DNA of 64,000 bases from positions 152,109 to 216,108 of the forward strand of contig NZ_JBIQWA010000006.1 in the NCBI RefSeq assembly GCF_046591575.1, in the 5' to 3' direction. A model generated the notes under the pieces. It searched no databases. It was not told the DNA's origin and saw only the letters and a list, made by a program, of their open reading frames with translations. Source of the stretch: Marivita sp046591575. GTDB taxonomy: Bacteria > Pseudomonadota > Alphaproteobacteria > Rhodobacterales > Rhodobacteraceae. Positions 16,918 to 25,980 of the stretch are shown here, piece by piece (position 1 is the stretch's first letter; each line of letters begins with the position of its first letter). The translations under genes and the position numbers were made by a program.

Positions 16918-18006
16918 ATGGCACAGATCACGCTGTCCAATCTGGCGCATTCCTATCTGGCGAAACCCAGCACACCGGATGACTGGGCGTTGAAGGAAAT
17001 GAACCACGTCTGGAACGATGGCGAAGCCTATGCCCTGTTGGGGGCGTCGGGGTGTGGAAAATCCACGCTTCTCAACATTATATCCGGGCTGTTGCACCCG
17101 TCTGAGGGCAAGATCCTGTTTGGCGATACGGATGTGACCGACACCACTACCGCCGAACGCAACATCGCGCAGGTGTTCCAGTTTCCGGTTGTCTACGACA
17201 CGATGACGGTGCGCGAAAACCTTGCCTTTCCGCTGAAAAACCGCCGCGCGCCAGCCGAGTACATCCGGGACCGGGTGCAAACCATCGGGGCCATGATCGG
17301 GATGGAGGCCGAACTTGACCGCCGCGCGCGCGGTCTGACGGCGGATGCCAAGCAGAAAATCTCATTGGGGCGCGGCATGGTGCGTGAAGACGTGAACGCG
17401 ATCCTGTTCGACGAGCCGCTGACGGTGATTGATCCGCATATGAAATGGGCCTTGCGCACCCAGCTCAAGGAACTGCATCAGCAATTCGGCCACACGATGA
17501 TCTATGTCACGCATGACCAGACCGAGGCGCTCACCTTTGCCGACAAGGTGGTGGTGATGCATGAAGGCCGCGTTGTTCAGATGGGCACCCCGCAACAGCT
17601 TTTTGATACGCCGGAGCACACGTTTGTGGGCTATTTCATCGGCTCGCCCGGAATGAACCTTGTGCCGGCACAGGTGCTGGGCAACCGCGCCGCCCTTGAG
17701 ACCGGCGAGGTCGGGCTTGCCGGCACCTATCCGGCGCTTGACGGCAAAGTCGAGATCGGCGTGCGCCCCGAATTCGTGACGCTGACCGATGCGGACACCG
17801 GATTGCCCGTGCGGGTGCGCCGGGTCGAGGATGTGGGCCGCCACAAGATCGTGCGCGCCGATCTGTTCGGCCAGGACATCAATGTCATTGTCCCCGAAGG
17901 CCAAGAGATCGGTGCCGATATGTCCCGCGTGGTGTTCGATCCGGCGCGTGTGAATGTCTACCAAAACGACTGGCGGGTGACGCCACTTGAACAAAAGGGG
18001 GCGTGA
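16918..18006 (+). CDS. glpT: Glycerol/G3P ABC importer ATPase GlpT
   Basis: Second ATPase of the importer (362 residues), pairing with GlpS. Walker A is LLGASGCGKSTLLNI and Walker B is AILFDEPLTVID. The signature region reads LTADAKQKISLGRGM, a weakened LSGGQ, as commonly seen in this ATPase of the pair. The C-terminal OB-type domain follows from about residue 240. It starts 10 bp after glpS with an AGGAG site. Not the same as the MFS antiporter GlpT of enterobacteria. Confidence 0.85.
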   Translation: MAQITLSNLAHSYLAKPSTPDDWALKEMNHVWNDGEAYALLGASGCGKSTLLNIISGLLHPSEGKILFGDTDVTDTTTAERNIAQVFQFPVVYDTMTVRENLAFPLKNRRAPAEYIRDRVQTIGAMIGMEAELDRRARGLTADAKQKISLGRGMVREDVNAILFDEPLTVIDPHMKWALRTQLKELHQQFGHTMIYVTHDQTEALTFADKVVVMHEGRVVQMGTPQQLFDTPEHTFVGYFIGSPGMNLVPAQVLGNRAALETGEVGLAGTYPALDGKVEIGVRPEFVTLTDADTGLPVRVRRVEDVGRHKIVRADLFGQDINVIVPEGQEIGADMSRVVFDPARVNVYQNDWRVTPLEQKGA

Positions 18007-18881
18007 TGGAAAAGACCGTCAACCAAAAAGCGTGGTTCCTGGTTCTTCCGGTTTTGATCCTTGTGGCGTTCTCGGCTGTGATCCCGCTGATGACGGTGGT
18101 CAACTATTCGGTGCAGGATTCATTCGGCAACAACCAGTTCTTTTGGGCCGGTCTGATGTGGTTCGAAGATCTATTGACCGACGACCGCATGTGGAACGCC
18201 TTGCAGCGTCAGTTGGCCTTTTCCGGCATTATTCTGGCCATTGAAATCCCGCTTGGCGTTCTGGTGGCGCTGTGTATGCCCAAGAAAGGCGTCTGGGTGT
18301 CGGTCTGCCTTGTTCTCATGGCGCTTCCGCTTTTGATCCCGTGGAATGTGGTCGGCACGATCTGGCAGGTGTTCGGCCGTGTCGATATCGGCCTGCTGGG
18401 GGCCACGCTGGCCGCGATTGGCGTCGATTACAACTACACCCAAGACCCGTTCGATGCGTGGGTTACGGTCATAGTCATGGATGTGTGGCACTGGACCTCG
18501 CTGGTGGCGCTTCTGGCCTATGCCGGGCTGCAATCGATCCCGCAGGCCTATTATCAGGCGGCCAAGATTGATCAGGCCAGCCGTTGGGCGGTGTTTCGCT
18601 ATATCGAATTGCCCAAGATGATGGGCGTGCTGCTGATCGCGGTCCTGCTGCGGTTCATGGACAGTTTCATGATCTACACCGAACCGTTTGTCGTGACCGG
18701 CGGCGGCCCTGGCAGTTCGACCACTTTCCTGTCAATCGACCTTGTCAAGATGGCTCTGGGGCAGTTCGATCTGGGTCCGGCGGCGGCGTTCTCGCTTATG
18801 TATTTCCTCGTGATCCTCGCGATTTCCTGGGTGTTTTACACGGTCATGACGAATTTGGACAAAGCGGAGACAAAGCGATGA
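18006..18881 (+). CDS. glpP: Glycerol/G3P ABC importer permease GlpP
   Basis: CUT1 inner-membrane permease with six predicted helices, 291 residues. The EAA loop that contacts the ATPase is seen as QAAKIDQASRWAVFRYIELPKM in the C-terminal third. ATG at 18006 overlaps the glpT stop (TGATG); a GTG one codon earlier is a possible alternative. It overlaps glpQ by ATGA. Confidence 0.85.
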   Translation: MEKTVNQKAWFLVLPVLILVAFSAVIPLMTVVNYSVQDSFGNNQFFWAGLMWFEDLLTDDRMWNALQRQLAFSGIILAIEIPLGVLVALCMPKKGVWVSVCLVLMALPLLIPWNVVGTIWQVFGRVDIGLLGATLAAIGVDYNYTQDPFDAWVTVIVMDVWHWTSLVALLAYAGLQSIPQAYYQAAKIDQASRWAVFRYIELPKMMGVLLIAVLLRFMDSFMIYTEPFVVTGGGPGSSTTFLSIDLVKMALGQFDLGPAAAFSLMYFLVILAISWVFYTVMTNLDKAETKR

Positions 18882-19735
18882 CGGACGCGATCGTGGCCCG
18901 GACTGCGGTGCGCCGCAAGCGACTGGCGATGCCAAAGCTGCGCGGCTCCACCGTTGTCATGGTGGTCTATCTGCTGTTTTTGTTCCTGCCGATCTATTGG
19001 CTCATCAATATGAGCTTCAAGACCAACACCGAGATCGTGTCGTCCTTCTCGCTCTGGCCGCAGAACCCGACGGTTCAGAATTATGTGACCATCTTTACCG
19101 ACCCGGCCTGGTATATGGGCTATGTCAATTCGCTGATCTATGTCGTGATCAACACCATTATTTCGCTCGCTGTCGCCCTGCCCGCGGCTTATGCCTTCAG
19201 CCGCTATCATTTCATGGGTGACAAGCATCTGTTCTTTTGGCTGCTGACCAACCGCATGGCCCCGCCTGCGGTGTTCGCGTTGCCGTTTTTCCAGCTGTAT
19301 TCCTCGGTCGGGTTGTTCGACACGCATATCGCCGTGGCCTTGGCGCATTGCCTGTTCAACGTGCCATTAGCGGTCTGGATTCTCGAAGGTTTCATGCGCG
19401 GCGTGCCCAAGGAAATCGACGAGACCGCCTATATCGACGGCTATTCCTTTGGCCGGTTCTTTGTGCAGATTTTCATGCCCCTGATTGCCAGCGGCATCGG
19501 GGTCGCGGCGTTCTTCTGCTTCATGTTTTCCTGGGTGGAACTGCTGCTGAGCCGCACATTGACCACCGTGGATGCCAAACCCATCGCCGCCATCATGACC
19601 CGTACCCAAGGCGCCGCAGGCGTCGACTGGGGCGTCCTTGCCGCCGCCGGGGTTCTGACCATCATTCCCGGTGCCTTGGTGATCTATTTTGTCCGCAACT
19701 ACATTGCCAAGGGCTTTGCCCTGGGGAGGGTGTGA
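18878..19735 (+). CDS. glpQ: Glycerol/G3P ABC importer permease GlpQ
   Basis: Second CUT1 permease, 285 residues, MalG-like: a first helix near residues 25-45, then the EAA loop DETAYIDGYSFGRFFVQIFMPL. The true start is the ATG overlapping the glpP stop; the longer upstream frame lies inside glpP and is a shadow. It is not the periplasmic phosphodiesterase that carries the same symbol in E. coli. Confidence 0.85.
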   Translation: MTDAIVARTAVRRKRLAMPKLRGSTVVMVVYLLFLFLPIYWLINMSFKTNTEIVSSFSLWPQNPTVQNYVTIFTDPAWYMGYVNSLIYVVINTIISLAVALPAAYAFSRYHFMGDKHLFFWLLTNRMAPPAVFALPFFQLYSSVGLFDTHIAVALAHCLFNVPLAVWILEGFMRGVPKEIDETAYIDGYSFGRFFVQIFMPLIASGIGVAAFFCFMFSWVELLLSRTLTTVDAKPIAAIMTRTQGAAGVDWGVLAAAGVLTIIPGALVIYFVRNYIAKGFALGRV

Positions 19736-19760
19736 TGCAAGACGATTTTAACCTCTCCAA

Positions 19761-19826
19761 CGTCACCCTTGGGCCTGACCCGAGGATCTTTTTGGTCAGA
19801 GATCCCCGGCTCACGCTCGGGGACGC
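19761..19826. repeat. Palindromic intergenic repeat
   Basis: An imperfect 66-bp inverted repeat: the left arm begins CGTCACCCTTGGGCCTGACC and continues CGAGGATCT; the right arm is AGATCCCCGGCTCACGCTCG then GGGACG. It fills most of the 115-bp gap between glpQ and glpU. It resembles a dispersed REP-like unit often seen between genes in alphaproteobacteria; no second copy was noticed in this window. It could modulate the operon mRNA downstream of glpQ. Confidence 0.6.
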
Positions 19827-19850
19827 CTGTGTTCAACGGGAGGTGTGCTG

Positions 19851-20123
19851 ATGGACTGGATGGCATGGACATGGCCGACGGCGATCTTCTTCATGGTCAT
19901 CGCGTCGCTGCTCATCACCTTTACGATCCTTGCGATCAAGTTTCCTGAAACCCCGCGCATGGGAATTTTGCGGATCGAAACCACGCGGGGGGATCGGTTG
20001 TTTATCTCGCTGCTGGGGTCGGCGTTTATCAATATCGCATGGCTCGGCCTGACCGACATTGCCCAATGGTGGGCGCTGTTGGTTTGCGCCGTCTACGCCG
20101 CGCTGGTTTTCAGATACGTCTGA
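19851..20123 (+). CDS. glpU: Small membrane protein GlpU (DUF2160)
   Basis: A 90-residue protein with three hydrophobic segments and the DUF2160 pattern: N-terminal MDWMAWTWPTAIFF, then FPETPRMGILRIETTRGDRLFISLLGSAF and a C-terminal helix. DUF2160 genes sit between the permease and binding-protein genes of Glp-type ABC operons, as here; the function is unknown. GGGAGG lies 7 bases before the ATG; an in-frame GTG two codons earlier is less likely. Confidence 0.8.
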   Translation: MDWMAWTWPTAIFFMVIASLLITFTILAIKFPETPRMGILRIETTRGDRLFISLLGSAFINIAWLGLTDIAQWWALLVCAVYAALVFRYV

Positions 20124-20197
20124 CGCCGCGCACCAAGAGGCCGGGGCGGCCGACATGCCCCCGGTTCCAAATCGAAGTCTGTTTAGGGAGGACTTAC

Positions 20198-21922
20198 ATG
20201 CACATGTCACTCAAATCGACCACGGCTCTTGCCGTGGTGGCGGGGCTTCTGGCGTCGCCGTCTTTCGCGGATATGGAGGCCGCGATGGAGTTTCTTGATA
20301 CCGAAATCAACGGGCTGTCCGCGCTGTCGCGGGAAGAGCAGGAAGCCGAGATGCAATGGTTCATTGATGCGGCGGCCCCGTTTCAGGGGATGTCGATCAA
20401 TGTGGTTTCTGAAACCATCACCACACATGAATATGAAAGCCAGGTGCTTGCCCCGGCATTCAGCGCCATTACCGGCATCAACATCACGCATGACCTGATT
20501 GGCGAAGGCGATGTGGTGGAAAAGCTGCAGACTCAGATGCAGACGGGCGAAAACGTCTATGACGCCTATGTCAACGACAGCGATCTGATCGGCACGCATT
20601 GGCGCTATCAGCAGGTGCGCAACCTGACCGACTGGATGGCGGGCGAAGGTGCCGATGTGACCTCGCCGACGCTCGATCTGGACGATTTTATTGGCCTTCA
20701 GTTCACCACCGGTCCTGATGGCAAACTCTACCAGCTGCCGGATCAGCAATTCGCGAACCTGTATTGGTTCCGTTACGATTGGTTCAACGACGAAAAGAAC
20801 AAGGCCGATTTTCAGGAACAGTTCGGCTATGAGCTGGGCGTGCCGGTCAACTGGGCGGCCTATGAGGACATCGCGGAATTCTTTACCGGGCGCGACCTGA
20901 GCCATCTGGGGGTCGAGGGCGAAGTCTTTGGCAACATGGATTACGGCAAGAAAGACCCAAGCCTTGGCTGGCGCTATACGGACGCGTGGATGTCCATGGC
21001 GGGTATGGGCGATGTGGGTGAACCCAACGGTCTGCCGGTGGATGAGTGGGGCATCCGGGTGAATGAAAATTCACAGCCCGTCGGCTCTTGTGTGGCGCGT
21101 GGCGGGGCGACCAATTCCCCGGCTGCGGTCTATGCTGTGAACAAGGCGATTGAATGGCTTGAGAAATACACCCCTCCGGCCGCTGCTGGCATGACATTCT
21201 CGGAAGCGGGTCCAATCCCGGCTCAGGGCAATGTGGCCCAGCAGATGTTCTGGTACACCACCTTCACCGCCGCCACGGTTGAACCCGGCCTGCCGGTGAT
21301 GAACGAGGATGGCACCCCCAAGTGGCGCATGGCCCCCTCGCCTCACGGTGTTTACTGGAAAGAGGGTCAGAAGGTCGGCTATCAGGATGTGGGATCTTGG
21401 ACGCTGATGAAATCCACCCCAGAGGATCGGGCAAAGGCGGCGTGGCTCTATGCGCAGTTTGTCACGTCCAAAACGGCCGATGTGAAAAAGTCTCATGTCG
21501 GTCTGACCTTCATTCGCGACAGTTCGATCAACCACGAGAGCTTTACCGAACGTAAAGACAAGCTGGGGGGTCTGGTCGAGTTCTATCGCTCGCCCGCGCG
21601 CGTTGCCTGGTCGCCAACCGGCACCAACGTGCCCGACTATCCACGTCTGGCACAGCTTTGGTGGCAGAATATTGGCGATGCCATGTCCGGTCAAAAGACC
21701 GCTCAGGAAGCGCTGGATTCCTTGTGTGAAGCTCAAGAAGCCGTGATGGAGCGTCTTGAACGCGCTGGTGTTCAGGGCGATCTTGGTCCGGTCATGAACG
21801 AAGAGCGGGATGCGGATTATTGGTTCGAACAGCCCGGGGCACCCTTCCCCAAGTTGGAAAACGAGGACGAAGAGCCAATCACCGTGTCCTATGACGAGCT
21901 GATCGAAAGCTGGCAGAACTAG
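20198..21922 (+). CDS. glpV: Glycerol/G3P ABC substrate-binding protein GlpV
   Basis: Periplasmic solute-binding protein of 574 residues with a signal peptide ending near SFA-DMEAAMEF. It is long for a CUT1 binding protein but typical for the Glp type. The mature region includes ETITTHEYESQVLAPAFSAITGI and a DVGSWTLMKSTPEDRAKAAW segment. GGAGG at 20187 supports the ATG at 20198; the frame upstream is not coding. It is last in the operon and followed by a hairpin terminator. The substrate could be glycerol, G3P or another polyol. Confidence 0.85.
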   Translation: MHMSLKSTTALAVVAGLLASPSFADMEAAMEFLDTEINGLSALSREEQEAEMQWFIDAAAPFQGMSINVVSETITTHEYESQVLAPAFSAITGINITHDLIGEGDVVEKLQTQMQTGENVYDAYVNDSDLIGTHWRYQQVRNLTDWMAGEGADVTSPTLDLDDFIGLQFTTGPDGKLYQLPDQQFANLYWFRYDWFNDEKNKADFQEQFGYELGVPVNWAAYEDIAEFFTGRDLSHLGVEGEVFGNMDYGKKDPSLGWRYTDAWMSMAGMGDVGEPNGLPVDEWGIRVNENSQPVGSCVARGGATNSPAAVYAVNKAIEWLEKYTPPAAAGMTFSEAGPIPAQGNVAQQMFWYTTFTAATVEPGLPVMNEDGTPKWRMAPSPHGVYWKEGQKVGYQDVGSWTLMKSTPEDRAKAAWLYAQFVTSKTADVKKSHVGLTFIRDSSINHESFTERKDKLGGLVEFYRSPARVAWSPTGTNVPDYPRLAQLWWQNIGDAMSGQKTAQEALDSLCEAQEAVMERLERAGVQGDLGPVMNEERDADYWFEQPGAPFPKLENEDEEPITVSYDELIESWQN

Positions 21923-21959
21923 GCCCATGCCCGGTCGCCTGTGGCGACTGGTCTGGCAC

Positions 21960-21987
21960 AAAGGGGCGGCGTTGGTCCGCCCCTTTT
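21960..21987 (+). terminator. Intrinsic terminator after glpV
   Basis: AAAGGGGCGG and CCGCCCCTTT make a 10-bp GC-rich stem with a 7-base loop, followed by a T-rich stretch (TTTTCGTTT). It lies 38 bp past the glpV stop and separates the operon from the downstream dehydrogenase. Confidence 0.85.
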
Positions 21988-22014
21988 CGTTTCGCACATA
22001 TGTAAGAGGCTGCC

Positions 22015-23178
22015 ATGCATTTCGGCTTCGCAACCGCCACAGAAATAAGGTTTGGACGCGGGATCGCACGCGGCGCGGCGCAGGCGGCCGCCAGGATCTC
22101 CGGCTCTGCGCTGTTGGTGCATGGCAAATCGGCAGAGCGTGCCCGATGGCTTCTTGAGGATCTGAGTGAAGCCGGGTGTCGGATCACGACGATTGCCTGC
22201 GCGCGGGAACCCGAGATTGACGATGTCGATGCGGCGCTGTCACTGGCACGTGACGCCCGGCCCGGTGTTGTGATTGCACTGGGTGGCGGGGCCACGATGG
22301 ATCTGGCCAAGGCGGTGGCCGCCCTTGTCCCGGCGCAGGGCGCGACGCGCGCCTATCTTGAAAGCGTCGGAGAAGGCCGCGCGCTTGAGGCTGACCCGCT
22401 GCCGTTGATCGCACTTCCCACCACCGCGGGCACCGGATCAGAGGTTACAAAAAACGCCGTGATCGGTGTTCCCGATGCCCGCAAAAAGGTCAGCCTCAGA
22501 GACCCCAGGATGGTGCCGGACATCGCCTTTGTGGACCCGTCCTTGACCGACCAAACCCCGGCGCAGGTGACGTTTTCAAGCGGTCTGGATGCGATCACGC
22601 AAGTGATCGAGCCGTATCTGAGCGTCAATGCCTCGCCCTTGACCGATGCGCTGTGCCGCGATGCGATCCCACGCGGACTGACCGCGATTGTCCGGCTTGC
22701 CCAAGGCGAAGATCCCGGCGCGCGGGATGACATGGCCCTGACCAGCCTTGTGGGCGGCATCACATTGGCCAATGCGGGGCTGGGTGCGGTGCATGGTCTG
22801 GCCGGTGTGATCGGCAGTCACACTGCCGCCCCCCATGGCGCGGTTTGCGCGGCCCTCCTGCCCCATGTTCTGGCGTATAACGCGCGGGCTGTCTCACATG
22901 GCGGCCCGGCGGCGGAAAAAATCGCGCAGGTCTATGGGTGGATCGGCGCGGCGCTGGATGTGACGCCGGATGACGCGCCTGCGGCGTTGGGGCCGTTCTT
23001 TGCGCGTCTTGGTCTTCGTGATCTGGTGGCGTTGGGTGTATCGCCCGACGATATCGAACCCATTGCCATGGCCGCGCGCGCTGCGTCATCGTCAAAATTC
23101 AATCCGGTTCCGCCTGATGAGGCGGATTTCAACGCGATTCTGACAGATGCGCTTTGCGGTTGGGCTGTGCCGCGATAG
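22015..23178 (+). CDS. Iron-containing alcohol dehydrogenase family protein
   Basis: A 387-residue group III (Fe-type) dehydrogenase with the NAD-binding ALGGGATMDLAKAVA block, PTTAGTGSEVTKNAV, and the metal region GLDAITQVIE ... VHGLAGVIG ... PHGAVCA. One canonical metal His in the first block (D-x3-H) is Gln here; D, the VHG His and the PHG His are kept. AGAGG precedes the start. Its place after the glp operon suggests polyol or short-chain alcohol oxidation, but the terminator between them means it need not be co-expressed. Substrate not assignable. Confidence 0.8.
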   Translation: MHFGFATATEIRFGRGIARGAAQAAARISGSALLVHGKSAERARWLLEDLSEAGCRITTIACAREPEIDDVDAALSLARDARPGVVIALGGGATMDLAKAVAALVPAQGATRAYLESVGEGRALEADPLPLIALPTTAGTGSEVTKNAVIGVPDARKKVSLRDPRMVPDIAFVDPSLTDQTPAQVTFSSGLDAITQVIEPYLSVNASPLTDALCRDAIPRGLTAIVRLAQGEDPGARDDMALTSLVGGITLANAGLGAVHGLAGVIGSHTAAPHGAVCAALLPHVLAYNARAVSHGGPAAEKIAQVYGWIGAALDVTPDDAPAALGPFFARLGLRDLVALGVSPDDIEPIAMAARAASSSKFNPVPPDEADFNAILTDALCGWAVPR

Positions 23179-23226
23179 CGCGGTGATCTGGATCGGGCTA
23201 AGGCGGGTGCGTATTGCGTTATGGCG

Positions 23227-24798
23227 TCAGTCGGACTGCGCTGCGACGGCGTCGCCCCAGGCGGTTGTTGGTTCCGTCATGCCGAACCGCGCGCGCCCCG
23301 TATCCAGAACACCCGCCGGGCAGGCGAAAGAATAGGGCAGCATGGAGGGCCGTGCCATACCAAGCGGTGCGATCCGCTTGAGTGCGGTCAGCACGGGTTC
23401 GGGAAGTGTCGCGTTGGCGGTGATGGCACCCGCCCCCGACACGTCAATGCGCGGACGATGAAACGCGTCTTCCAGTCCCAGCTCATAGTCGGTCAGGAAT
23501 GAGGCAAGCTGCGCCACCGCCGCGACGATTTTGCGTCCGCCAGAGGCCCCAAGCGCAAACCTGGTGCCCTGCGCCTGTCCAAGCACAGGACAGACATTCA
23601 TCAGGCACGTCTTGCCGGGCCCAAGCGAATTGGGCCGCCCCTGAACCGGATCGAACCACATGATCCCGTTGTTCAACAAAAACCCTGTTGACGGCGACAC
23701 CACGCGCGCGCCGAAAATCGACAACAGGGTCTGGGTATGCGCAACCATGTTTCCGTCGCTGTCGACGACAGAGAAATGCGTGGTGCAACCGGGCGTGTCG
23801 GACGGTTCGCCATCATGGCCCATGTGGTTGATCCGGTGTTCATAGGCCGCCTGCAACGCGCGGGCATAGGCGGGATAGGCCTGATCCGGGTCTGCGGGCA
23901 GGTGCGACTGCGCAAGATGGGCCATCGTCTTGGCAAAGGTTGGCCCCGCCGTCAGCCCGGGCATGACGTGGAAAAGCGCATCGCGATAAGGCACCGTCAA
24001 GGGCGTGTGAAACTCTGCGCACGCGTCGCTGAGGTCGGCATCGCTCAGATACCCGCCCTTGTCGCGCACGTCCTGTGCCAGCGCCCGTCCCAGATCGCCA
24101 CCGTGCAGGGCTGCGGCCCCGTCGCGTGCGATGATGTCCAGACTGTCCGCCATGCGGCTTTGGTCGATGCGGTCTGTTGTCTGCGCTGTCCACGACACCG
24201 GACGCGGCCAGTGCCCATCAAGCAGGAACAGCGCCGCGGCATCCGGGTCGCGCGCCAGATCACGGGTGGCGCTTGCGATGATCAGCGACGCGTACCAGTC
24301 AATCGCCATGCCTTGGCGGGCATGGGCAATCGCCGGGGCCAGCAGATCGGCCCATGGCATCTTGCCCCAGCGCTCGTGCGCCGTTGCGTGACCATCGACC
24401 ATTGCTGGCACAGCGACGGCTTTGGCCCCCATGATATTGCGATCCTCGACCACACGGTCCCAAGGGAACAGATCGCCCGCGATGCCTTCGCCGGACAGTG
24501 GGAAATCCTCGATCCGAAGCGCGGCAGGGGACCGCATGCCGAAATTGAGCGCATGTGCCGTGCCGGTATCGGCGCGCCAGTGCATCGCGGCGCCGCCACC
24601 CGCCGGGCCGGACATCCAGGGCTCCAGCACGCTGCAGACAAAGCCGCAGGCAACAGCCGCATCCACCGCATCGCCGCCTGCCCGCAGCACATCTGCCCCG
24701 GCCTCGGACGCCTGCCGGTGTTGGGAGGCGACCACGCCCCGGTCCGTTTCGACGACGTGTTTGCGGATCTCCATCGTCCGCGACAGCGCGTCCGACAT
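23227..24798 (-). CDS. Gamma-glutamyltransferase family protein
   Basis: A 523-residue Ntn-hydrolase of the GGT family. The N-terminus VVASQHRQASEAGADVLRAGGDAVDAAVA and GPAGGGAAMHW are family blocks. The maturation site TTHFSVVDSDGNMVAHTQ supplies the catalytic Thr at the start of the small subunit, and LGASGGRKI lies further on. No signal peptide is visible, so it is probably cytoplasmic, unlike E. coli Ggt. It is the last gene of the peptide operon; its start overlaps the M20 stop (TAATG). Likely role: cleaving gamma-glutamyl or related amide bonds of imported compounds. Confidence 0.85.
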   Translation of the reverse strand: MSDALSRTMEIRKHVVETDRGVVASQHRQASEAGADVLRAGGDAVDAAVACGFVCSVLEPWMSGPAGGGAAMHWRADTGTAHALNFGMRSPAALRIEDFPLSGEGIAGDLFPWDRVVEDRNIMGAKAVAVPAMVDGHATAHERWGKMPWADLLAPAIAHARQGMAIDWYASLIIASATRDLARDPDAAALFLLDGHWPRPVSWTAQTTDRIDQSRMADSLDIIARDGAAALHGGDLGRALAQDVRDKGGYLSDADLSDACAEFHTPLTVPYRDALFHVMPGLTAGPTFAKTMAHLAQSHLPADPDQAYPAYARALQAAYEHRINHMGHDGEPSDTPGCTTHFSVVDSDGNMVAHTQTLLSIFGARVVSPSTGFLLNNGIMWFDPVQGRPNSLGPGKTCLMNVCPVLGQAQGTRFALGASGGRKIVAAVAQLASFLTDYELGLEDAFHRPRIDVSGAGAITANATLPEPVLTALKRIAPLGMARPSMLPYSFACPAGVLDTGRARFGMTEPTTAWGDAVAAQSD

Positions 24799-25937
24799 TA
24801 CGCCCCCAAACGACAGTAAAGCCCGGCGGCCAGCTTTGCCCGCTCCACAAGGCTGTCGACGAAGATATGTTCGTTCAGCGTATGCAGATCCCTGCCGCGC
24901 ACGCCGATGGAATCGAGCGTCGGCAGGCCCAGGAACCCGGTGAAATTACCGTCCGATCCGCCCCCGGCGGAACTGCCGGTGATCTCGAACCCGATGTCGC
25001 CCGCGATGTCTTGGGCGAGGGCCAGCATCGCCATCGTGCCCGGCTGCTCCGGCTCCCAAACGGGCCGGGTGACGCCGCGCCGAACTTCCATGATCACCTC
25101 GCCGCTGTCGTCGTTGAGCGCCATCATCTTGTCCACGCCCTCGTCCAAAAGCTCTTGCGTCTTGGCCATGGTCAACACCTCGGCATCGCAAACCGACGAC
25201 ACGCAATTCACCCATTGCCCGGCGTGAAAGACACCGACTGAAAAGGTGCAATCCTCGGTGGTCATGACCTCGATCTCGGCCACCTTCTGTGCCATCGCGG
25301 CGATGGCAGAGCGGCCATCGGCCAGCGCCCAACCCGCATGGCTGGGCGTTCCGCGCGTTTGCAGGTTGAAGCGCGCGATGGCGTAGCGTCCGATCACGGC
25401 ACCGCCATCGGGGCGCGCGGGTTCGGGGACAAGGATATACTTGTGCCGCTTGGCCTCTTCCTCGATCAGGGGACGGGTCAGGGGTGTGCCGATCTCTTCG
25501 TCGGGCGTGAACAGGACAGTGACCGGCAGCGGCGTTTCAATGCCTGCGGCAAGGATCTTTCGCAGTGCATCAAGATAGACGTAATTGCCGCCTTTCATGT
25601 CCATCAGACCGGGGCCATAGCAAATATCACCCTCGTGCTTGTACGGCAGCTTGGCCAATGTGCCGACAGGATGCACCGTGTCCAGATGCCCCAGCAGCAG
25701 GATACCGCCCTCGCCCGCCCGGGGATGCGGCATCGTTGCGCGAACACTGTCGCCCAGCCCGTCGCGGCCCGGAATACGCTCCACCCGCGCGCCCATCGCG
25801 GCCATCTCGTGCTGCGCGATATCCATCATGCGGTTGACGGCAACGGCATCAAAGGTGGGGCTTTCGGTTTCGATCCAGGGCTTGAGCCCGGTCAGCATTT
25901 CCCCGGTGTCGAAAGGAAGGTCGAGCGGATTGGTCAT
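24798..25937 (-). CDS. M20 family peptidase (carboxypeptidase G2-like)
   Basis: A 379-residue di-zinc amidohydrolase. Metal-ligand motifs are LLLGHLDTVHP near residue 80, GLMDMKGG, and the TPDEEIG Glu-Glu pair, in the order seen in carboxypeptidase G2/ArgE enzymes. The ATG at 25937 has an AAGGA site; the longer open frame upstream overlaps the neighbour and is not coding. It likely trims a C-terminal residue, perhaps glutamate, from substrates imported by the adjacent ABC system. Confidence 0.85.
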   Translation of the reverse strand: MTNPLDLPFDTGEMLTGLKPWIETESPTFDAVAVNRMMDIAQHEMAAMGARVERIPGRDGLGDSVRATMPHPRAGEGGILLLGHLDTVHPVGTLAKLPYKHEGDICYGPGLMDMKGGNYVYLDALRKILAAGIETPLPVTVLFTPDEEIGTPLTRPLIEEEAKRHKYILVPEPARPDGGAVIGRYAIARFNLQTRGTPSHAGWALADGRSAIAAMAQKVAEIEVMTTEDCTFSVGVFHAGQWVNCVSSVCDAEVLTMAKTQELLDEGVDKMMALNDDSGEVIMEVRRGVTRPVWEPEQPGTMAMLALAQDIAGDIGFEITGSSAGGGSDGNFTGFLGLPTLDSIGVRGRDLHTLNEHIFVDSLVERAKLAAGLYCRLGA

Positions 25938-25980
25938 GGTGGTCTTGTCCTTGGGGCGGCGCGTTGCGGAATGAGCGAAA

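Noticed and set aside
19761..19826. Intrinsic terminator between glpQ and glpU
   Set aside because: The palindrome is long and imperfect with no T-run, and the operon logic continues through glpU-glpV.
15819..21922. Maltose/sn-glycerol-3-phosphate Ugp system
   Set aside because: Two separate ATPase genes, a DUF2160 gene and a 574-residue binding protein fit the GlpSTPQUV type, not UgpBAEC.
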